Positions 6,994 through 12,562 of a DNA stretch of 12,562 bases are shown here, in pieces. The notes beneath the pieces were generated by a model. The model ran no database searches, was not told where the DNA came from, and saw nothing but the letters and a program-made list of their open reading frames with translations. This DNA comes from Nitriliruptorales bacterium (GTDB lineage Bacteria; Actinomycetota; Nitriliruptoria; Euzebyales; Egibacteraceae). Positions within the stretch are counted from its first letter, which is position 1. Each line of letters begins with the position of its first letter. Location of the stretch: assembly GCA_007126835.1 (NCBI GenBank), contig SLAO01000113.1, positions 1 to 12,562 on the forward strand, read 5' to 3'. Position numbers and translations under genes: made by a program.

Positions 6994-8721
6994 ATGGAGA
7001 CGGACTACAGCGCGCTGCCGCTGCTGGCGGTCCTGTTGCCCATGGCAACGGCTGCCGCCGTGGTGGCGTTGCGGGCACGGCCCAACCTGCGCGAGACGGC
7101 GACCGTCGTCGGTGCGCTGCTCACCTTTGGTGTGGTCCTGGCCATGCTGCCGGCGATGCTCGATGGCCGGCCGCACACCATCGCCGCCGGCGAGCTCGTC
7201 CCGGGTGTCGCGCCGAGCCTCCGCGCCGACGGCTTCGGGATGGTCTTCGCCCTGTCGGCGTCGTTCCTTTGGATCCTCGCCTCCTTCTACGCGGTCGGCT
7301 ACCTGCGGGGCGAGGGCGCGAAGAAGCAGACCCGGTTCTACGCCAGCTTCGCCCTGTGCCTGGCTTCCACCTTCGGCTTGGCCTTCGCCGGGGACCTGCT
7401 GACCTTCTTCGCCTTCTACGAGCTGTTGACTGTGGCCACCTACCCGCTGGTGGTTCACAAGGAGAACGCCGAGGCCCGGGCAGCGGGGCGCAAGTACCTT
7501 GCCTATCTCCTATCGGGGGGCGTGGCGCTGCTGGCCGGGACGACGGTCGTGTACGCCAGCACCGGCGCCCTGACGTTCGCGCCTGGCGGGTTCGCCGCCG
7601 ACGCGCTCGGGCCGGTGGCGTTGCCGGTCGTGTTCGTGCTGATGGCGGTCGGGTTCGGGACCAAGTCGGGCATCATGCCGCTGCACGCGTGGCTGCCTTC
7701 CGCAATGGTCGCGCCGACCCCGGTCAGCGCTTTGCTGCACGCGGTCGCGGTCGTCAAGGCCGGCGTCTTCGGGTTCGGCCGGGCGATCGGGTTCGTGCTC
7801 GGCCCTGAGCCGCTGGCAGACGTGGGGGTGACGTTCTATCTGGGCGTCCTGGCGGCCGCGACGATCGTCATCGCCTCGCTGATCGCGCTACGCCAGGACA
7901 ACCTCAAGCGCCGCCTGGCCTTCTCCACGATCGCGCATCTGTCCTACATCGTCCTCGGGATGTCGATCCTGTCCGCCGTGGCGTGGGAGGGCGCGCTGCT
8001 GCACATCGTCAACCACGCGGCCTTGAAGATCACGCTGTTCTTCGCCGCGGGGGCGATCCACATCCACTTGCACCTCGACCGGGTGTCCGAGCTCGACGGT
8101 GTCGGCTGGAAGATGCCGTTCACCATGTCCGCCTTCGCCGTCGCCTCGGTCGGGCTTGCGGCGCTGCCGCCCATGGGCGGGTTCGTGAGCAAGCTGTTCC
8201 TGGTGCAGGGCGCGTTCGAGGCCGGCGACGTCGTCTTCGGACTGGTGCTGGTCGGCAGCGGGCTGTTCACGGCCGGCTACCTGTTCCCGATCGTGCATCG
8301 TGCCTTCTTTCGGGCCCCGCATCCCGCCCCCGAGCACGTGCACGCCGGCGGACATGTCCCGGAGGCCCATGCACCGGAAGCCCAGGCCCCCGAGGCCCAC
8401 GCACCGGCCCCGGATGCCTACACGACCGCCGGCACCGACCCCGCCGGCACCCACCCCGCCGGCACCGACCCCGCCGGCGCCGAGCCCGACCGCAGCGCTG
8501 ACCCCCACGCCGGCGCCGAGCACGATCAGAGCCCGACGGGGGACGACGATGCGCACGGGCAAGAGCACCATGAGCCCGCCGGCATCGACGCCTCACCGTT
8601 GATGGTCGCGCCCCTGGTCATCACCGCCCTCGTGGGCCTGGCCCTGGGGTTGGGCGACGTCCTCGGGGTGGGTGGGATCGCCGCCGGCGTGGCCGACGCG
8701 GTCATGGGGGGCGCCCCGTGA
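6994..8721 (+). CDS. MrpD-like antiporter subunit with His-rich loop (second operon)
   Basis: Proton-conducting membrane subunit of the NuoL/M/N-MrpD superfamily, 575 residues, opening the second Mrp-related operon. The key residues are present: TM5 Glu143 in FFAFYELLTVATYPLV, TM7 Lys224 in GFGTKSGIMPLHAWLP, TM8 Lys255 in VVKAGVFGFG and TM12 Lys400 in GGFVSKLFLVQGAF. KENAEARAAGRKYLAYLL after TM5 is like the D-type subunits I recall from Mbx-like and bacterial MrpD-like clusters. It is not the MrpD of the first operon (4285-5829): the sequences differ widely outside shared motifs. A hydrophilic insert (about 443-526) before the last helix has 12 His, many Ala/Pro/Asp/Glu and two sets of 5-residue repeats; the family usually has a shorter loop here. 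Translation is coupled to the next gene by a GTGA overlap. It is very likely an ion-translocating subunit. Whether the insert binds metal is unknown. Confidence 0.88.
   Translation: METDYSALPLLAVLLPMATAAAVVALRARPNLRETATVVGALLTFGVVLAMLPAMLDGRPHTIAAGELVPGVAPSLRADGFGMVFALSASFLWILASFYAVGYLRGEGAKKQTRFYASFALCLASTFGLAFAGDLLTFFAFYELLTVATYPLVVHKENAEARAAGRKYLAYLLSGGVALLAGTTVVYASTGALTFAPGGFAADALGPVALPVVFVLMAVGFGTKSGIMPLHAWLPSAMVAPTPVSALLHAVAVVKAGVFGFGRAIGFVLGPEPLADVGVTFYLGVLAAATIVIASLIALRQDNLKRRLAFSTIAHLSYIVLGMSILSAVAWEGALLHIVNHAALKITLFFAAGAIHIHLHLDRVSELDGVGWKMPFTMSAFAVASVGLAALPPMGGFVSKLFLVQGAFEAGDVVFGLVLVGSGLFTAGYLFPIVHRAFFRAPHPAPEHVHAGGHVPEAHAPEAQAPEAHAPAPDAYTTAGTDPAGTHPAGTDPAGAEPDRSADPHAGAEHDQSPTGDDDAHGQEHHEPAGIDASPLMVAPLVITALVGLALGLGDVLGVGGIAAGVADAVMGGAP
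8362..8406 (+). repeat. Three in-frame 15-bp tandem repeats (EAHAP/EAQAP)
   Basis: Three consecutive 15-bp units (8362-8376, 8377-8391, 8392-8406) encode EAHAP, EAQAP and EAHAP inside the hydrophilic loop of the 575-residue D-like subunit. The unit length is a multiple of three, so gain or loss of a unit keeps the frame. Confidence 0.85.
8422..8481 (+). repeat. Four in-frame 15-bp tandem repeats (DPAGT type)
   Basis: Four 15-bp units (8422-8436, 8437-8451, 8452-8466, 8467-8481) encode TTAGT, DPAGT, HPAGT and DPAGA in the same loop. The middle units are nearly identical at DNA level, with a CCCCGCCGGC core, suggesting recent slippage or duplication. Confidence 0.85.
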
Positions 8722-8960
8722 CCCGCACGCGGTTGCTGATCATCACCGCCGTGCTCGCGGTGATCGGGGTTGGCCTCGACCTGGCCATGGGTGCCGACCC
8801 TCCGGGCTACGCGGTGACCGTGGGTCTTGTCGGGTGCATCGGCATCATCCTGATCTCCAAGTGGATCGGAAAGGCATGGCTGCAGCGCCCCGACCCCGAC
8901 GCCGTTCCTGAGGACCCACCGGTTCCCGTCCCCGAGCGCGAGGGGGACGGCGATGCTTGA
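8718..8960 (+). CDS. Small two-helix membrane protein of the second operon
   Basis: Uncharacterised 80-residue protein. Two membrane helices are visible: about residues 5-24 (LLIITAVLAVIGVGLDLAMG) and about 30-48 (YAVTVGLVGCIGIILIS). A short basic segment KWIGKAWLQRP follows, then an acidic, Pro-rich tail (PDPDAVPEDPPVPVPE). The GTG start overlaps the upstream stop as GTGA, and its end overlaps the next gene by 8 nt, so it is embedded between two large antiporter subunits and almost surely co-translated with them. I recall small proteins with a similar helix pair and K-W/L-x-x-K segment beside Mrp/Mbx-like D subunits in other bacteria, but none with an assigned function. It is likely an accessory or structural subunit of the complex; the exact role is unknown. 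Confidence 0.8.
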   Translation: MTRTRLLIITAVLAVIGVGLDLAMGADPPGYAVTVGLVGCIGIILISKWIGKAWLQRPDPDAVPEDPPVPVPEREGDGDA

Positions 8961-10623
8961 GCTGTTGCCCCCCGCGGCGATCCTGCTCGTGGGCGCCCTG
9001 GTGATCGCCGTGGTGCCCCGACGCGTGGGCGGTGCGCTCATGCTCGCGCTGCCGGTGCTCGCGTTCGCGCAGCTGCTGGCGCTCGAACCCGGCACGTCGC
9101 TGTCGGCCTCGTTCTACGGCTTCGAGGTCGAACCCCTCGCAGTCGATCGCCTGAGCCTGGCCTTTGGCTACGTGTTCTGCATCGCGGCGTTCATCGCCGG
9201 CTTGTACGGCCTGCAGGTCATGGGCACCGACGAGCGCGTCGCCGCGACCATGTACGCCGGCAGCGCGCTCGGGGTCGTGCTTGCGGGTGACCTGCTGAGC
9301 CTGTTCGTGTTCTGGGAGATCAAAGCGATCGGCAGCACGTTCCTGGTCTGGGCCCGCCGGACCGAGGAGGCCGGACGGGCCGGCAAGCGGTACCTGTACA
9401 TGCAGTTGGCCGGCGGCAAGCTGCTCCTCGCCGGCATCCTGTGGCACATCGCCGCGACCGGCTCGATCGAGTTCACCGCCATGGACCCCGGGCCGGCGGC
9501 GGTGCTGATGCTTCTGGGCTTCCTCATGGCGGCCGCGGTGCCGCCGCTGCACCCGTGGCTACCCGATGCCTACCCACAAGCGACCATCGCCGGGACGGTG
9601 TTCTTGTCGGCGTACACCACCAAGGCGTCGGTGTACGCACTCGCGCGCGGGTTCGCCGGCTACGAGATCCTGGTCTGGCTGGGCGTGGCGATGGCGCTGT
9701 ACGGCGTGGTCTACGCCGTGCTCGAAAACGACATCCGCCGGCTGCTCGGCTACCACATCATCAGCCAGGTCGGCTACATGGTTGCCGCGGTGGGCATCGG
9801 CACGGAGATGGCGCTCAACGGCGCCACTGCCCACGCCTTCGCGCACATCCTCTACAAGGGCCTGTTGCTGATGGGCGCCGGCGCGGTGCTCTACGCGGTC
9901 GGCGAGAGCCTCGGGACGCGCCTGGGCGGCCTGGCTCGCAAGATGAAGGCTGTGCTCACGCTGTACATGGTGGGCGCGGTGTCGATCTCGGGGTTCCCGC
10001 TGTTCAGCGGGTTCGTCTCCAAAGAGCTCACCATGGAGGCCGCGTCGCTCGACGAGCGCGCCCTCGTGGTGATCCTGCTCAAGATCGCGTCGGTCGGGAC
10101 GTTCTTGCACACGGGTTTGAAGCTGCCCTACATGGTCTGGTTCGGCCGGGACCGTGGGCTGCAGCCGCGGCCGGTGCCCCCGTCGATGTACGCCGCGATG
10201 GGGGCGGCCGCGGTCATCAACTTCGCGATCGGGGTGCAGCCCTGGCTGCTCTACGATCTGCTGCCGTTCCCCGTGCCGTACACGCCCTACTACGCCGAGA
10301 AGCTCGTGGAGATGTCCCAGGTACTCCTGTTCACCGGCCTCGGGTTCTTGCTGTTGCTGAAGAAGCTCGCGGCTGAGCCCACGGTGAGCCTGGACACCGA
10401 CTGGTTCTACCGCGACGCCCCGTTCCGGATCGCCGGCACGGTGAAGCGGCTGCGGCCCGAGCGCCAACCGGGCCGGGCCGGACCCGGCGTGCTCGAGCGG
10501 TTCCCGCCGTTGCAGCGCGCCCCGCTGGCAGGCGCCAAGTCCCCGGTGTACCCGACGTGGTTGCTGGGTGCGTCGATCCTGGGCGTGTCCGTGCTCATCC
10601 TCGCCCTGGCGTTGATCCCATGA
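8953..10623 (+). CDS. MrpD-like antiporter subunit lacking the TM7 Lys (second operon)
   Basis: Third D-type large subunit of the window, 556 residues, proton-conducting membrane protein superfamily. It keeps TM5 Glu122 in LFVFWEIKAIGSTFLVW, TM8 Lys224 in YTTKASVYALARGF, the HIISQVGYMVAAVG motif and TM12 Lys357 in SGFVSKELTMEAA. In TM7 the sequence is GFLMAAAVPPLHPWLP: aligned with GFGTKSGIMPLHAWLP of the upstream subunit, the central Lys is Ala193. The C-terminal region has the LDTDWFYRD motif (about residues 479-487) that I associate with this D-type subfamily, followed by a cytoplasmic stretch and a last helix (about 536-555). The ATG at 8953 gives an 8-nt overlap with the preceding small gene. 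The stop overlaps mrpE of this operon as ATGA. It is likely part of the complex, though its own proton path may be altered. Confidence 0.87.
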   Translation: MLELLPPAAILLVGALVIAVVPRRVGGALMLALPVLAFAQLLALEPGTSLSASFYGFEVEPLAVDRLSLAFGYVFCIAAFIAGLYGLQVMGTDERVAATMYAGSALGVVLAGDLLSLFVFWEIKAIGSTFLVWARRTEEAGRAGKRYLYMQLAGGKLLLAGILWHIAATGSIEFTAMDPGPAAVLMLLGFLMAAAVPPLHPWLPDAYPQATIAGTVFLSAYTTKASVYALARGFAGYEILVWLGVAMALYGVVYAVLENDIRRLLGYHIISQVGYMVAAVGIGTEMALNGATAHAFAHILYKGLLLMGAGAVLYAVGESLGTRLGGLARKMKAVLTLYMVGAVSISGFPLFSGFVSKELTMEAASLDERALVVILLKIASVGTFLHTGLKLPYMVWFGRDRGLQPRPVPPSMYAAMGAAAVINFAIGVQPWLLYDLLPFPVPYTPYYAEKLVEMSQVLLFTGLGFLLLLKKLAAEPTVSLDTDWFYRDAPFRIAGTVKRLRPERQPGRAGPGVLERFPPLQRAPLAGAKSPVYPTWLLGASILGVSVLILALALIP

Positions 10624-11180
10624 GCACCCGTCCAGCCCTCGTCGTCGTCGAGTTCCTGGGACTGCTCGGCTTCTGGCTCGTGCTGTCGGGCCAGTACAGC
10701 CCCCTGTTCATCGTCATGGGCGTCATCTCCGCCGTCTTGGTTACGGCCCTTACCCACCGGGTGGTCGCCGAGGCACTCGGACCGCCGGGTGAGGGCGCCG
10801 CCGACGCGCCCGTACGGATCCTGCGCGCGATCGGCTACGGGTTCTGGCTGCTCAGCCGGATCCCCCCGGCGGGCTTTCAGGTGGCCTACTACGTCCTGCA
10901 TCCGGCGATGCCGATCAAGCCCGGCGTGCTGCGCTTCCGCACGTCGTTGCGCAGCCAGATGGCCCGCTCGGCCCTCGCGAACTCCATCACGCTGGTGCCC
11001 GGCACGCTGACGCTGCGCATCATCGGCGACGAGTTCGTCGTCCACGCCTTCGTGCCCTCCTCGGCAGCGGACCTGATCAAAGGCGGCATGCAGCAGCGCA
11101 TCGCCAGGGTGTTCCTCGAAGAGGAGCGCGACGACCCCGAGGCGACGTGGCAGCCACCCGAGCAGGGGACGAGCGCATGA
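10620..11180 (+). CDS. mrpE: Mrp antiporter subunit E of the second operon
   Basis: 186-residue MrpE of full length, unlike the 113-residue copy in the first operon. The start is the ATG at 10620, which overlaps the preceding stop (ATGA). The frame is open further upstream to a GTG at 10557, but those 21 codons lie inside the preceding gene and do not resemble MrpE. N-terminal helices (VVEFLGLLGFWLVLSG and SPLFIVMGVISAVLVTA) are followed by a hydrophilic linker. The conserved core then reads VAYYVLHPAMPIKPGVLRF and SALANSITLVPGTLTLRI, with the C-terminal VVHAF segment. The acidic tail is EEERDDPEATWQPPEQ. It overlaps the next gene by four bases. Confidence 0.92.
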   Translation: MSTRPALVVVEFLGLLGFWLVLSGQYSPLFIVMGVISAVLVTALTHRVVAEALGPPGEGAADAPVRILRAIGYGFWLLSRIPPAGFQVAYYVLHPAMPIKPGVLRFRTSLRSQMARSALANSITLVPGTLTLRIIGDEFVVHAFVPSSAADLIKGGMQQRIARVFLEEERDDPEATWQPPEQGTSA

Positions 11181-11569
11181 ACCCGTTCCTCGTCGGCGTG
11201 CTCATCGCGATCCCCCTGGTCATCATCGTGACCCTGTATCGCGTCTGGCGCGGGCCGTCAGTGTTCGACCGCCTCGTCGGCGTCGCCTTGGTGTCGGTCA
11301 ACGCGGTGGTGGTCCTGGTAGTGGTGGGCTTCGCGTTGGGCCGGCCGGTGCTGTTCCTCGACATCGCCTTAGGGGTCGCCCTGCTCGCCTTCTTGTTGCC
11401 GATCGCCTTGGGCAAGTACGTCGAGCGAGCCGAGGACGTCGACACCGCCGGCGACCCGGAGGGCGCCAGGGATCCCGAGGCCGCCGGCGATGCCGCGGTA
11501 TCCGAATCCCCGGGCGCCTCGGAGGTCTCGGACGTCTCCGATGCCTCGGACCTGGAGGGTGACCGGTGA
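11177..11569 (+). CDS. mrpF: Mrp antiporter subunit F of the second operon, with acidic tail
   Basis: MrpF with three helices and the family motif WRGPSVFDRLVGVALVSVNA (about residues 24-43), then the third helix around LFLDIALGVALLAFLLPIAL. The membrane core ends near residue 85, the usual end of the family. It is followed by about 50 residues rich in Asp, Glu, Ala, Gly and Ser (for example EVSDVSDASDLEGD) without predicted structure, an extension that the first-operon MrpF lacks. The ATG overlaps the mrpE stop, and the stop overlaps mrpG as GTGA. Confidence 0.9.
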   Translation: MNPFLVGVLIAIPLVIIVTLYRVWRGPSVFDRLVGVALVSVNAVVVLVVVGFALGRPVLFLDIALGVALLAFLLPIALGKYVERAEDVDTAGDPEGARDPEAAGDAAVSESPGASEVSDVSDASDLEGDR

Positions 11570-11868
11570 TCTACGTCGGAGGCACGCTCGTGACCGTCGG
11601 GGTTGCGTTCTTGGTCATCAGCGCCCTCGGCCTCGTCCGGCTGCCCGACTTCTACACGCGCGCGCACGCGGTGGCGAAGTCCGAGACGCTCGGGCTGCTG
11701 CTGATCTTCGGCGGGTTGTTCTTCTTCCCCGAGCTGACCGTCGAATCGGCGATCCGCTTGGCGCTGGTCCTGCTGTTCTCGCTGCTGGCCAACCCCACCG
11801 CCGTGCACGCCCTAGCGCGCGCCGCCCGGCGTGCGGGAATCCCCGCGTGGCGGAGTGATGCCCCATGA
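11566..11868 (+). CDS. mrpG: Mrp antiporter subunit G of the second operon
   Basis: 100-residue MrpG with three helices and the signature GLVRLPDFYTRAHAVAKSET (about residues 23-42), closer to the family norm than the first-operon copy because the His is kept. The GTG start lies inside the mrpF stop. The stop overlaps the next gene as ATGA. It is of minimal family length, without the charged C-terminal tail of the first copy. Confidence 0.92.
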   Translation: MIYVGGTLVTVGVAFLVISALGLVRLPDFYTRAHAVAKSETLGLLLIFGGLFFFPELTVESAIRLALVLLFSLLANPTAVHALARAARRAGIPAWRSDAP

Positions 11869-12485
11869 TCTGGCAGCTTGACATCCTCGTGTTCGTCGCG
11901 CTGATCGTCGCGGCCATGCTCGCGCTGAAGGTGCGCGACCTGCTGACGGCCGTGGCGCTGCTCGCGGCGTACAGCCTGTTCGCGGCGCTGCTGTTCGCAG
12001 GGCTCAACGCCGTCGACGTCGCCTTCGTCGAGGCGGTCCTCGGCGCGGGCATCACCGGCGTGCTGTTCGTGGTCGCGGTGCTGGCCACCACCCGCAGGGC
12101 CGAGGACGACGAGAGCAACCGACGGCGCTTCGGGGTACTACCGCTGCTGGTGGCGTTCTTCGGGTTGATGCTGTACGCCAGCACCGACCTCCCCGATCGC
12201 GGGGACCCCGAGGCGCCCGCCCAGGTCGGGGTGGCGCAGGCCTACATCGAAGGCTCGCTCGACGACACCGAGACGCCCAACGTGGTCACTGCCGTGCTGG
12301 CCGACTACCGGTCGATGGACACCTTCGGCGAGACCCTGGTGATCCTCACCGCCGCGCTAGCCGCCGTGCTCGTCATCGCCAGCGGTCGCCGGACCTCCGG
12401 CCCCGAACCGCCAGATGAGCACGATCCCGGCCCCGAGCCGGTGCTCGACCCTCCGCCCGACGAGCGAGGGGAGTATCCGCGATGA
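11865..12485 (+). CDS. MbhD/MbhE-type subunit (equivalent to the MrpA C-terminus)
   Basis: 206-residue membrane protein corresponding to the C-terminal MbhD-like (DUF4040) and MbhE-like portions of MrpA, here as a free-standing gene. The MbhD-like half (about residues 5-80) contains NAVDVAFVEAVLGAGITGVL, with Glu56 five residues after the Asp. In MrpA of the first operon the matching stretch has Gln there and Glu nine residues after the Asp, so this protein follows the MbhD pattern rather than the MrpA one. The MbhE-like half has NVVTAVLADYRSMDTFGE (about 139-156), parallel to NIVNTILVDFRALDTLGE in MrpA with the same spacing. The Pro/Asp/Glu-rich C-terminal tail is about 35 residues long. It overlaps G and the following B gene by four bases. 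In complex-I terms it corresponds to the NuoJ-like region. Confidence 0.88.
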   Translation: MIWQLDILVFVALIVAAMLALKVRDLLTAVALLAAYSLFAALLFAGLNAVDVAFVEAVLGAGITGVLFVVAVLATTRRAEDDESNRRRFGVLPLLVAFFGLMLYASTDLPDRGDPEAPAQVGVAQAYIEGSLDDTETPNVVTAVLADYRSMDTFGETLVILTAALAAVLVIASGRRTSGPEPPDEHDPGPEPVLDPPPDERGEYPR

Positions 12486-12562
12486 CGGGCGCCTACCCCA
12501 GTGAGGTCGTTCGGGTGGTGTCGGCGCTGCTCACGCCGTTCATCGCCATGTTCGGCCTGTAC
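12482..12562 (+). CDS. mrpB: MrpB/MbhF-type subunit, 3' end cut by window edge
   Basis: The first 27 codons are visible, with the ATG overlapping the preceding stop (ATGA). The N-terminus has SEVVRVVSALLTPFIAMFGL, matching the start of MrpB-type proteins, whose next residues would be the GHxxPGGGFxGG hallmark lying outside the window. The position after an MbhD/MbhE-type gene is where B-type subunits occur in Mbh/Mbx-like clusters. The identification rests on 27 residues and context. Confidence 0.72.
   Translation, partial: MTGAYPSEVVRVVSALLTPFIAMFGLY

Noticed and set aside
6186..7808. 540-codon open frame spanning mrpF, mrpG, the gap and the next gene
   Set aside because: It crosses a clear operon boundary, has no membrane or domain pattern, and arises from the absence of stops in GC-rich sequence.
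8362..8481. Short regular repeats considered as a CRISPR-like array
   Set aside because: Units are 15 bp, directly adjacent without spacers, and in frame within a coding sequence; they are coding tandem repeats.
9559..10467. 302-codon antisense open frame under the second D-type subunit (and similar antisense frames at 5932-6873 and 7888-8571)
   Set aside because: His/Gln/Arg/Asp-rich low-information translations typical of the complementary strand of GC-rich genes; no start context or motif supports them.
10557..10619. GTG start 21 codons upstream of the second mrpE
   Set aside because: These codons lie inside the preceding gene and read as hydrophilic off-frame sequence; the ATG at 10620 gives the standard 4-nt overlap and a normal MrpE N-terminus.

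Overview
The window is GC-rich, densely coding bacterial DNA. Every gene is on the + strand, GTG starts are frequent, and neighbouring genes almost always overlap by four bases. Composition and gene style suggest a high-GC Actinomycetota, possibly a salt- or alkali-tolerant lineage. That placement is inference: the window holds no rRNA or other phylogenetic marker.

Layout. (1) 3-980: the 3' part, almost the whole gene, of an aldo/keto reductase that runs off the left edge. (2) 981-1134: a short non-coding gap with a candidate promoter. (3) 1135-6804: a complete seven-gene Mrp-type monovalent cation/proton antiporter operon in the order A-B-C-D-E-F-G, with every gene coupled to the next. (4) 6805-6993: a second gap with a candidate promoter that resembles the first. 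(5) 6994 to the right edge: a second, differently built Mrp-related operon. Its order is D-like subunit with a His-rich loop, small two-helix membrane protein, second D-like subunit, E, F, G, a free-standing MbhD/MbhE-type protein equivalent to the C-terminus of MrpA, and the first 27 codons of a B subunit. It continues beyond the window.

How the genes work together. In the first operon MrpA and MrpD are the large complex-I-like antiporter subunits and keep their key Glu/Lys residues. MrpC is NuoK-like, and B, E, F and G complete the membrane complex that extrudes Na+ (or another monovalent cation) in exchange for protons. The second operon has no full-length MrpA in view. It has two separate antiporter-like subunits and a stand-alone MbhD/MbhE-like protein, which is the architecture of the membrane arm of Mbh/Mbx-type complexes. 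Whether it is a stand-alone antiporter or the ion-pumping arm of a redox complex depends on genes outside the window.

Most notable points: the second large subunit (8953-10623) has Ala where its relatives carry the central TM7 Lys; the first (6994-8721) has a His-rich, tandem-repeat loop; an uncharacterised 80-residue membrane protein lies between them; and the two gaps share an 18-bp promoter-like element with 15 identities, each flanked by a GACC/GGTC inverted repeat.
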